Below, piece after piece: positions 21,336 to 31,769 of a stretch of DNA of 64,000 nt; the stretch's first letter is position 1, and each line of letters begins with the position of its first letter. The stretch comes from Coprinellus micaceus (taxonomy: Eukaryota > Basidiomycota > Agaricomycetes > Agaricales > Psathyrellaceae). Location: positions 4,030,001-4,094,000 of the forward strand of contig OX596334.1 of assembly GCA_951394405.1 (NCBI GenBank), written 5' to 3'. A model generated the notes under the pieces. The model made no database searches and had not been told where the DNA came from. It saw nothing but the letters and a program-made list of their open reading frames with translations. The position numbers were made by a program, and so were the translations under genes.

Positions 21336-24300
21336 TGGGCCTCAGCTAGCTTGGCTTGGAGGCGGAGGAGCTTGAGGCGAAGGAAATGGTTTGGCGGGCA
21401 TAAAGAGAGGGCCTCTTTGAAAACCGAGACGGCTTCTTCAAGCTTATCCGGTGCACACGAGTGTTCATAGTGACAATGGAGGATGGTGGCGAGGTCCATT
21501 AAGAACTCCCACCTCCGAGGATGGGTTGACGACACAAGCACGGTGGATTCTCGTCTGAGGCGAAGGGCTCCGTCAAGGTCATTGGGTTGAAATCGCAGGG
21601 CCATAGCTAGTGCACCGACAGCGTAGGGATGATTTTGGTGACCGGTCGGGGAGAGGGCAACCGATTCTCGGCTGAGAGAAATGGATTCTTCGAGGTCATG
21701 TCTGCCCCCTCTGGCTTCGTACCGAAGCAATAGGTACCATGCAAGATTGTTGAGGGAGCGCCCCCGCTGGAGATGACCTGTCGGACACAGCCCCAGCGCC
21801 TCCCGTGCCATGGAGATACTTTCCTCGATATCAGCAACGGACGCTCTCATCTCGAAGGAAGAATGGAGGCAGTATGCCAGATCCCGGAGAGCTGCGGCGC
21901 GGTCTGGGTGTCCGGGTGGGCACAGTTCCAGGACTTCCCTGTGTAGTTGAACTGCCTCATCCAAGTCAACAGTGGATGCCGTCGTCTCGAAACGAGACTG
22001 AAGGGAGCGTGCAAGGCTTCGGAGAGCTGCGACACAGCCCGCATGCCTGAGTGGGCGCAGTTCCAGCACCACCCTGCGAAGTTGAACCGCCTCATCCAAG
22101 TCAGCAGTGGATGCTGTCATTTTGGAACGAGACTGAAGCGAAGCTGCAAGGCATTGGAGAGCTTTGGTATGGTCTGCATGTCTGGGGGGACACAGTTCAA
22201 GCGTTTCCCTGCACAACTGAACTGTCTCGTCCAAGTCGGTGGTGGATGCCGTCATCTGAGAATGGGAGTGAAGTGAAGCTGCGAGGCCTTGGAGAGTTTT
22301 GGCACGTTCCGGATGTCCGGGTGGACACAGTTCGAGCGCTTCCCTGCACAAGTGAACTGTCTCGTCCAGGTCGGTGGTGGATGCCGTCATCCGGGAACGC
22401 GAGTGAAGTGAAGTCACAAGGTTTTGGAGAGCTTTGGCGCGGTCTGCATGTCCGAGCGGACAGAGTTCGAGCGCTTCCCTACACAATTGAACTGCTTCGT
22501 CCAAGTTGGTGGTGGATGCTGTGGTCTGGGAATGAGACTGAAGCGAAGCCGCAAGGTTTTGGAGGGCTGTGAGACGGTCTGCATGTTCAGGTGGGCACAG
22601 TTCAAGGGCTTCCCTGTCCAGTTGGACAGCCTCGTCCAAGTCAGCGGTGGATGCCGTTGTCTCGGAACGAGACTGAAGTGAAGCTGCAAGACTTTGGAGA
22701 GCCTTGGCATGGACTGGATGTCCGGGTGGACACAATTCGAGTGCTTTCCTGCGCAGTTGAACTGCCTCCTCCACATCGGCGAGGGATGCTGTTGTCTGAA
22801 AGCGAGAATGGAGGGTATTTGCAAGGTTCAGGAGACATATGGAATGGTCTGCGTGGCCAGGTGGGCACAGGTCCAGTGCCTCTCTCTCCAGGTGCATTAT
22901 TTTGTCAACATTGTTGATCAAGCCTCCGGGTTTTGAGGAGGATTTCAGCGAAACGGCCAAGTTACCCAGAGAATCTGCACGGTCCGCATGACCCGGAGGA
23001 CGCAGAGCTAGGGCCTTTCGGTGGAGCGATATTGAAGAATCTAGGTCTTCAGTATTCCCCATGAGCTGAAAGCGAGTGTGGAGCGAAGTTGCCAGTGAGA
23101 ACAGGGCAGAGGCTCTGTCAGAACTCCCAGATTCCTCTACAATATCCAATGCATTTTGGTGGGCTAATACAGCCATTTCTCCTGCGTCGAAGTCTTTGCT
23201 GTGTTCTGCTGCTTTCCAGTAGGCCCAGCCTAGGCCACGCCAGGCCTCTGCATCCTCGGGCTGGAGGCGGACTGCAACCTCCAACCAAGAGATTTGAAAC
23301 AATTTGTTCTCCGGGTCCGACCCAAGAGCGTCTGCAATGTACTGCATAAACCTCCCCATGTTGTCATCCCCATAATCTCCCTTGCTCGTCGTAAACGCAG
23401 GGTTCGCCAGGCAGACCAACAAGGACCCCCACCGGTACAAGAATTTGTTCCCAGCCTGCTGAAGCAGCTTGCAGATTCGTGTCCTTTCCCACCCGAGAGC
23501 CGAACCTGGCCGGACGGATGGGGTTCCACGGTGAATGTGTGTAGCGAGGTATTTCGCAGCATAGCGATGCTGGGAGGAAAGGTTGGGAGGGTCACTTTGT
23601 TGAGTGCTATGGAGGAAGTGTGGCAGCAGTGTGAGGCAGCATTGGGCTAATTGGTTGTGAGCTTCGAGCAGTGGGATACGGAATGCAATATGCGATGGCG
23701 TCGAGGCACTTTCCAGGTAGTCTATAAATGACTGGTGGAACAGTCTACCAGCTGGATAAACTGTGGGATCCCCGTCGCCGTCGCCAACCTGACGAATTTG
23801 CAAGGCCTTGAGGTCGACTTGGAGGCCGTGAATTGCACGAATAGGCAGATTGGTCAGCCCTGCAAAGTCAGCGATCGGAAGAGGCTCGCAGAGGGCAAGC
23901 GTGCCGCTCAAGTACTCTCGAAAGAGGTCTCGACCCTCGTGGTCTGGAAAGAGCCACATAATAGCCTGGTGATATAGGGTCGCCAGCTGCTCACTATCCC
24001 CGAGGCTTCGGCGCGCCGCGAGAATGGAGGCGAGGATGTCTTCGGGTGAAGAGCGGCTCAACCTCTTCTGTAGGAGGGAGCACACAACAGTCACCCAAAT
24101 GAATAGCCCGTTCGCAAGCTCCGCAAGTTGTGTGATCCGCCACGGGGCTGGGCATCGTCCGTGTTCCCAGTTTACGTCGTCGAATTGCTTCGCGAGGTAC
24201 TGCACCATGATGGCTGTTGGTACGGGTTGGAGGGGGTAAGGGCGAATCGAAACATCTTTGAAACCCCGAGCTCGAGGATCGGACCGGCCAAGAAGAATGA

Positions 24301-25375
24301 ATTTGACCGGGATCGAGGAGGAGGTAAGGGAGGAGAGTGCTTTGAGAAGGGCTGGATGGGATTCCCATTCGTCGATGGCATCAAAGAGTACGATGAGAGG
24401 ATTAGGCAGGCCTAAGGAGCGTGCAGGCTCAACCATGTACCTTTCGATGTGATCCACCAACGGTGCCCCTTTGCATGACTTGATAGCCTCGAGGATGGAG
24501 GGAATGGCGTTGGGATATGTTTCTCCAATTTCCCGAGATACCATCTTCACAACACTCTCGGGGCCTCGGGCATCGCTTGGCAAGGCGTTGAGGGACACAG
24601 AAGCGGCAAGAAGGCCAGCTGCGTGAAGTCGATGAGTGAGGTGACGGGCGAGCGTGGACTTTCCTAATCCCGCAGCTCCGTAGATGAAGAAGGAGAGCTC
24701 GGACTTGGGGTCTTTACCCCAGCCTAGGACGTCTTGAACAGTCTCTTCACGGCTCCCTTCCAGGTACTCGTTCTGTTTCCCGCTGATATCGCGCTGCCTC
24801 GGGAGGCTGTCCCACAACAAGGTTGCTTCTGGCGGAGCCTCAGGACGGGACCTCCAGCTGGCTACATTGTCGAACTGACCATTTCCCTGAGAAAGGAACG
24901 CTTGCTCGATGGTAGTAACTACAGTCAGGTAATTGGTCAGGTCATATGTATCCATCGCATGCGAGGTATGTTTCTTGAGCTCACCTGAGTTCGCTCCCAA
25001 GGTTGCGTGCGTCGCAGTCCCGATGTGGTTCCTAGTCCCATGTGTACTGTGTGAGCTGTTGTCTGTTCATGGAGTCAGGGGCCCCCGCTGATACGATATG
25101 GTGGGTTCACGCTCACAAATATTGCCGTGGTGGGAGCTTAAACGATCTTCCAAGGGCGGTGCAGGAGACGGGCGGGGTGAGGGAGAGGGGGGATGCTGTC
25201 GCCCTGCGCCTTGTAGCTGACGGCCCTCGAGCAACTTTGGGCGCCCATTGCCTGACTCTTGTAGGCTGTCCTGTGCCGACCGGTCAGTCAGCTTGGATCG
25301 CCATTGAAGGCCCCTGAACACCCGAAGCATGCCATTTTTGTTCCCGGTCTGCGGCGGCTCAGACCCGGAGGACAT
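21314..25375 (-). CDS. NLR3: complete NACHT-TPR NOD-like receptor, about 1,295 aa
   Basis: Fungal NLR-type STAND ATPase, the largest of the cluster. Exons on the minus strand are 25,117-25,375 (ATG at 25,375, MSSGSEPPQT), 24,985-25,062 (78 nt), 24,880-24,918 (39 nt) and 21,314-24,825. Walker A is GAAGLGKST (about residues 175-183) and Walker B is LIVLFDAIDEWES. About 13 TPR-like repeats of 45 residues cover 21,365-23,125; repeats 4-9 are very alike (core LDEAVQLCREALELCPPGH). The third intron has a weak donor (GTCAG) and is 54 nt without a stop in frame, so it may be retained and add 18 residues. The NACHT part is nearly identical to NLR1. The exon 2 motif is more diverged here (GTRNHIGTATH). 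Confidence 0.88.
21365..23125 (-). repeat. In-gene 135-bp tandem repeats coding TPR units of NLR3
   Basis: Thirteen consecutive 45-codon units, twelve close to full length. The shared DNA words include minus-strand versions of TGGGCACAGTTC, CGCTTCCCTG and CTCGTCCAAGTC at a 135-bp spacing. High similarity among units 4-9 points to recent unit duplication or gene conversion within the gene. Confidence 0.8.
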
Positions 25376-25437
25376 TCTGGTGGTTGAGGTGGGTATCAGG
25401 GCCCTCGGGACATGAGATCGAGAGGGAGTGCGAGGCT

Positions 25438-25453
25438 GTCGGCACTTAAGTGC
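25438..25453 (-). promoter_or_regulatory. Core promoter element of NLR3
   Basis: GTCGGCACTTAAGTGC lies 63 bp upstream of the ATG at 25,375, after CATGAGATCGAGAGGGAG. It corresponds to the element in front of the other NLR genes and here forms a perfect inverted repeat (GCACTTAAGTGC). Confidence 0.5.
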
Positions 25454-25485
25454 GTACAGTTCATGGCTGTGTGTGTGGGAACAGT

Positions 25486-26039
25486 TTACCAAGAAGCTAA
25501 GACTGGGATGATGATGAGCCTTCGGCGTTTGGTTTTTACCAGTGCCCACCGGCTGCGAGTTCTACGGCGGAAATCTGTTACGTTGGCCTCAAGTTGAGCT
25601 AATGGCGATTGCGAAGAGCATTGACTGCTAAGGGTGCTTCCTGCTGCACCACCGATCAAGTAGGAGCCAATGCTGCATAATAAGAATAAGAATACACCAA
25701 CGAATACTGCCGACAACATCCTCATCAAGGACACCATGAATGGGACCCCACGGGCCGAGCAATCTCCCCCAGCCGGCACTCACACTCGCAAAACGGAACC
25801 ACTCTCAGAGCCAAACGATTGGCTCACCGTTCCTCTGCGACGCGGGTTCCCGCAGCAGCCTACAGAGACCTCCGGCGATTCCTTTGAAAGGAGATGCGAT
25901 CTCGAAAGTCGGACGAGACTGCACCAGAGGAATAGCGTAATTCTCAGCACAATGCGCCGCCTCCTGGGAGATTCTGTGGGCCAGATCCAGGAATAGTCAG
26001 AGAGATGTAAACGACGGCAGGGAAGGCGAATTCGAAGGG
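25486..26039 (-). other. Upstream flank of NLR3 with a possible signal-peptide ORF
   Basis: The minus strand at about 25,490-25,745 reads MRMLSAVFVGVFLFLLCS, a strong hydrophobic segment, followed by about 60 unrecognised residues. An upstream exon candidate with GTAAGT and CACAG borders lies at 25,830-26,045. No family was recognised, and repeat A copy 3 begins directly beside it. It could be a small membrane or secreted protein, or a relic. Confidence 0.25.
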
Positions 26040-28140
26040 AACTTACCTCGGGCTGACTTGTCGTCATCTCTTAATGATCCGTCCTTTCGGTGCCCATGCT
26101 CTGAGCATCGCCGACCCCTAGGCATGTCTTGTTCATGTTCACAGGTACCCCTTCTAGGGAGGGCATACAACACAGTAGATAACGAGGCTGAAAGAGTGAT
26201 CGAGTTCAGGGGCACTTCCTAATCCGATCGCCGATTGTCGGCCACCCGACGATTGATGGCCGACGCGCCGCCAATCCACATGGGCCTCAAAATGCATTTC
26301 TGCCCTTGACCATGCCAGTGACCATCGTCTGCTGCTCGAAGACGACGGTAACTGGATTCTCGGATAGCAAAGGTTTCCTCTCCCATCCTCGTCCTCGATC
26401 GAGCTCGCCGTTTCTCCGCTCTGTGGCTTTGAGACCATCCAACTCCCACTTCCCCCTTCCACCCGCCATCCTTCTGGGTCGTGCGTCGCGTAGAATCTCT
26501 CCGCTACCCTCCTCTCGTACCACACCTCCTAAAATACCACCTCCCCCACGCTCCTGTCAATGGTTCGGTGAAACTCTCCCATCTTCTCTACAATGCCTCG
26601 ACCTCCTTTCTTCTCCCCTCCCCTCCCTATCTTGCTGCAGTCCCCACCAGTCCATCTAAGTTCTCTTAGCTCCAGTTGTTTGGATAACCTTCCGGTTGGG
26701 ATCATGCGACTTGGGGATCCGAGCTCGGATGGAGGGTGTACAGTGAGGAGGCGGAGGCCTTTCCCCCTTTGATATGTCCGAGTTCTGAAGGCGTTTGGGA
26801 CTGTTTTGAATGGGGCACGCGATTCAGGTGACTCGTGGCGTCGTACAACCGGGCCTGCAGAATGGGGAGGAGGAGAAGACGATCTGTCCAAACTTGAGAT
26901 GTGTGGGGGAATAACGTGGGGGATGGCGGGGCAATCAAGGTGGTGTAGGCGAGGAGAGGAGGGTAACGCGGTTCCAAGCGAATCGTAGAGCTCGAGTGTT
27001 TGCGTTATGAATGCGTAGAGCCCGAGCTCGAATGTTCGCGTTCCTGAACGGGATAGTGTGACCAGGCGAGAGGGGAGGAAAGGGGGTGAATAACCGAGTG
27101 TGAGCGCGTTGGGAGGGTGAGAGGATGGGGAAGGTTGCCCGGCGGAAGGTTGGCTTGTGTGGCCTCGTTCCCGTCCATTCTTCATTCGGTCGTTGACTCA
27201 AAGCAGTGGAAGTGAACTTGGTGTGGTTCGAGTCCAGTTCAGGTGAGGCGACGAGCAAGCATCCGAATATACTGCAAATCACTCAGTTGAGATCGAAGGA
27301 AGAGTTGAGAGGAGGGGAGGTTACACACCGCATGCGTAAGGGATAGTCATGCAAGGACGTTTCGATTCTTCCCTAACGTTTTCGTGCTGCGGAATGAGGG
27401 CCTGAATATGTGGCGAAGACATCGACAGCGCGTCGATCCTTGGATCCAGATGTCAACAGAGGTTTTGGTGTAATCAGCCACGCGAAGACTGAGGCAAACC
27501 GTTATCGACGGGGATACAACGCAAGGCGAAGAGCGCGGTGACAACTATTGAGCTGGTGGGCGGGTATGGGAGGGTCGAAAGCGTCCACAACGGCGTGCCA
27601 GAGGGAAGGGGTCTACGGAGAAAGGGGAGGAGGGGCGGAAGCAGATGCAAGCCGTTGACGAAGCCTAGGTGCAGAGGTTCCTCTAGAAAGGGCTGCATGA
27701 GTGGGGAGGAAGAGACTACGGCTCGTAGCCACAAGATGGAGGAGTATTCGACTCACACTGATCCCAGCAGAACGCGTGCTGACTCGAGTCCTTCCTCCCA
27801 TTCGAACGCCAAATATTCCGATAGGCCATTTGGCTGATGAGGGAATCATAGTGGTAGAAGCATCCGGGGTTTGAGCCGCCTGCGTTGTGTCGTGTTCATG
27901 GCAGTTGAAGCTTGAAGCGAGAGCTGTCAGGGGTTTTTCCATTTTTGGGGATGCCGATGCCAGCCGAGGCTCCCACAACTGGTAGACGCCCATTCTTGGC
28001 TTTGGCTATCGACAACCACCACATCGACCTAGATGTTCTTACCATCCACGACCGAGCCAGGTCCCCTGTGGCTATGCTACACTTTGACGGCGATGCACAA
28101 GAGATTATAAAGGGTCGGAAGTCTTGTATTCGCGAAGAGC
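26040..28140. repeat. Repeat A, copy 3
   Basis: Contains TTCAGGGGCACTTCCTAATC at 26,206, ATTGATGGCCGACG at about 26,250, AGAAAGGGCTGCATGAGTGG at 27,687 and GGGGATGCCGATGCCAGCC at 27,947, in the same order and orientation as copies 1 and 2. The left part (CTTACCTCGGGCTGAC at 26,043) matches ACTCACCTTAGGCTAAC at 4,561 of copy 1. Minus-strand splice-donor-like motifs are kept at both places. No intact coding region is seen. Confidence 0.6.
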
Positions 28141-29010
28141 ATTAGGAGAGGTACAAACCCAATATCCCCATTGTACCACATGTAGTGTGAATCACGTCCC
28201 ACGTCACAGCCTACAACTTAGTGGTATTGTCAGTAAACTAACTCAATACGGGACATCTAGGTACACACCAAAACGTCGCCTGCCGTCCGCTTTGGTGGTT
28301 TTCGAAGTAACGCTGAGACGATCCCCAGGGTAGCCTCAGGCTGATCCCGCCCAAAGCTGCTATCACCAATCCAACGTCGAGCGTGCTATCCTGACGGTCA
28401 GAAGCTGTGATGAGTAGACGGGCCCGTGGAGAAGAAGCAAGTAAGTGAAGATTGAAGGGAAGAGGGAGGTTAGACGGATGGGCCATATGGGCAAGGAGGA
28501 CTGGAAAAGGAGGATAGAAATGCACTGTTCGAATGAACCATGTCCACGATGCACGGGGGAGTTACTCTTTTCGCAGGCACTGACTTCACAGGTACGTTTA
28601 GGAGGAGAAAGCATATGCGATGCAACGGCGACGTTTCACGGTTTCATATGTGATGGTGAATGAAGGGGTTTCCGTGGGATATGGACCGTGGTGGGCCTGA
28701 GGACAGGCGCGAGGCGAATTGATCGAGGGGAGGGTTGGAAGAAGCTGGACGAACCCAAATGAAATCCTCCTCGAACCCCTGCGGTCGCGGTTCAGGACGT
28801 CTCCGCTTCTTCCGATCGTCTCCAACTACGCATCCCCGTCTTCTATCCTCCGACAATCCCAAGGTCCCACCCGAACGAGCGCACCGACACTGGTGAAAGT
28901 TCACACCAAACGACGAGCGACGACAGAGGGGATGGTCTCTCGGAAGTCGGAGCGCTTCGTGTGCCGAGAATGTATTCATACTAGCCTGAGAGATGTCTTG
29001 ACATGCGTCT
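28141..29010. other. Spacer, nothing recognised
   Basis: Open frames on both strands (for example 28,644-28,979 minus and 28,719-29,192 plus) overlap one another and show no domain. No gene is supported. Confidence 0.35.
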
Positions 29011-29565
29011 CTAGCCCTCGACCCTTTGGTCGAGTCGGTACAGTCGCTCTACGAAACGTAAACCCTCTGACCCTCCAATTGGCGGCACGCTGGTGTCACG
29101 GAACGCGCAAGTTCGTATCCCTGCAGAGAAGTCGATATCAGTCACTCCGTAGTTTCCGGGAGGGTAGAGACGTACCGTTCCTTCAGCGTTAGCACTCCTT
29201 AAAACACAAGATCGCCATTTCCTTGTCCTCATCGACCCCGTCCCAGATGTCGCAGGGCAAGGGAAATTGTCGAGGTACTGGGTCATGTGCTGATGGAATG
29301 GAGGAGAGTGGCCCAACGGTATTGGGGTCCTACGCGTCGATGTTGATTGTGGACGTAAGCGGCGTTGAGGGACTGTCTGCAGGTTAGAGGCGAAGGAAGT
29401 CGGAGGAAGCTGCTCATATGATAGTCGGTGGAAGGCAGGTGTGAGGAGAGCTCCGTCGCCAGCTGCGCGTCCCAGGGTATTTGAGCGCGATGGTACAGTC
29501 GGAGATGAAGCTAATGGGTGACCGAAGTCGAGGACGAGTAACTCCAGACTCGAGGTGAGAAACAT
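29011..29565 (-). repeat. Repeat C, copy 2: degenerate coding-like segment
   Basis: The minus frame contains GTVRLYPPGNYGVTDIDF; the first copy at 2,448-2,849 has LYAPGNY in the same context. The upstream half shows no recognisable domain. Both copies lie between the A-type NLR and repeat B. Confidence 0.3.
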
Positions 29566-29879
29566 TTTGCTCCTTCGTCACACCTCCGCTTCCAATGCGA
29601 TCAGACTCCAGGACTACTCGTATCCCTCTCCTTCCTGCTCCTACCTTCACCGCGTCGCCTTCCCCCACACGGAAGGCGGCAAGGTTTGAGGACATCATCG
29701 CCACTTCTCACTCCCAGTTGCGTTGTCCTTCTAATCATGGTCTCTTGCAGGCTGTGGCCCATGTTCCGCCTCGGGTCGTGTCGATGCGGAATGTCTGGCG
29801 ATCCGAACGAACGGTTGGGTTTCGAAAGGCACTAAGCAATGTGAGTGCCGGGGATGGGGAACCGTCGTCCCGCTGTCGC

Positions 29880-31490
29880 AATGGATGCGCGTCCTTCGTC
29901 GTGGACGCGTGAAGTTCCTTCATGGTGGTGGAAGTGAGAGGAGAGTCTGGAGCAGACAGGGGCTTGTCCTGTTCTGGGCCTTCGAACGGCCATCATTTCC
30001 TGACGAAGCATGGGGACCGATGAGGAAGTGCCCCTGAAGCTGTGTCGCAGCCTCTCGCAAAGACGGCGATGAGCATCCTGCGCGCCAAACTGCTCGGCGC
30101 CCAACCCCGGCTAAACTATTTCAATACTTCCAGCTCATTCCAGCCCATTCTCCCATCATTACCCTCGTCTCCCGCCCCTTTTGCCCTAGCAATGGATGCT
30201 GAAAGCAAGCGTATCTTGCTATAGACCCAGTCGTCGCATCTCTATGCATGCACGAAGAAGAGATCGGGCACTGGGCGGTCGGAATGAAGAAGGTTACGAC
30301 CAGCCATACTCATTGGGTACTCCCACTTCAACGTGCATCCTTCCTCTAGGTGAGCATTCATCTGCCTCGTTCAAGTTGTTCGTATTATTCATCGTCACCA
30401 CCACTTCCCTCCCTGAAACCCGTTCTAATCTCGTTAGCCTTTCAACGTGGGTCCTATCGGGAGGTATCACAATATGATTCCTCAGCTCCTCTGCTCACGA
30501 CCGTGCAACACGAAGCTGCAAGACCAGAACGTGAGGCAGGAGTAGTGCGTAGGCGTCACGAGCCTTTTTACTCGCTCTTGCATATCTGACAACCAAATAA
30601 CTTACTCCATATAGACGCCATTTCCCCCACTATTCGAAGCGACGACCTTAGTGCACTGAACCTGACTCGTATGAGACGTACAAACGACCAACCACAAGGG
30701 CATTGTCACGTTCTCGTTCTGCCCTGCATCTGCCCTACCCCGTTCTCCGACGCTCCTCAAACGGGCCTACGACTAGTCTTTTCGATCCTTGGGCTATGTC
30801 ATCCCCATCACCTAGTCTATCTCTCCCCCGTCTCTGTGCGATATTCACTCAGGGATGCTGTTCCAAATGGCTCATCTCCTCGATTACTTCCACCACTCCG
30901 AATCCTCCTCAACACCCTTCGTCGCGCACCTCTCAGCCGTTCTGCCCACCGAAGACCAGAACAGTTGCATTGTCTCGGTCACGAGCCTCTCTTGACCTTT
31001 CCTCAACTAAGGCTCCAGAACACTCAGCACAGGCGTGGCCCTTTGTGGTACAAAGACCTGCGAATATCCCCGCGGGACGGGCCCGGGCGGAGCGCCTCAA
31101 GCAATTCCCATTCTCTGCGTCCAGCGAGATACACGGTAATACAGAGGGGGCTTATTGGCCGGCGTTGGAAGGACTTTCGAGGGCCTGAGGATGAGATGCA
31201 CATTCTCAGAGTAATGGAAAGGGGTATCGGAGCGGAAACCAGCGAGCAACAACGCTGAGGGAGATCTAACGTCAAAACCAGCATCACCTCCAAGGCCTTT
31301 CGGCCTCTCGCCTCCAGCACAATCACCACCGCACGCCGGTCGTATCTCCTTGCTCTTCGCAACGGAAACGCAGCACGCTCCGCCGAGACTCGCCCATCGT
31401 CCTGCGAGCACTATCAAGCTGTGCTACTCAGCTCGCCGAATGCAACTTTATGATGGGTCGCCGGAGCCTCGTCCACGGTCAGGCAGGGGT
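29880..31490. repeat. Repeat B, copy 3
   Basis: Direct-orientation match to 15,130-16,960: GGATGCGCGTCCTTCGTCGT, TTCTGGGCCTTCGAACGGCC, GGAAGTGCCCCTGAAG, then two intron-like units (GGTGAGCATTC...TCGTTAG|CCTTTCAACG at 30,350-30,440; GTGCGTAGGCG...CCATATAG at about 30,545-30,615). It ends in the shared NLR 3' flank near 31,473. Confidence 0.5.
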
Positions 31491-31769
31491 GTACATACGG
31501 ATGTACTACGCAGAGGGGGTTTTGGTAGGTTTAAGAAGGGAAGATCGTATCAAAGAGAATAGATGTAAGTAGAAGCAGAGGGGAACGATACGTAGGTCGA
31601 GCAACGAGCCAGACACGGTTGACGAGGAACGGATATCAATGTATGTACACGAGGAAGATGGGGGAAAGTTCTGCAATGGATAGCATAGCATGGGGAAGTT
31701 GAGGAATACATGTAAGTAGCAAAGCAAAGTCCGTGGTCTAGATCATTGGAGAGGTAAGAGGATCGGGAT

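Noticed and set aside
22051..22572. Plus-strand open frames across the TPR region of NLR3 (also 10,251-10,628 and 32,570-32,836)
   Set aside because: They are antisense shadows of the 135-bp coding repeats; the period is a multiple of three, so one open antisense unit gives long open frames.
21365..23125. Regular 135-bp repeats taken as a satellite or CRISPR-like array
   Set aside because: Units are contiguous without unique spacers and translate into TPR-like repeats of the NLR; CRISPR arrays do not occur in fungal nuclear genomes.
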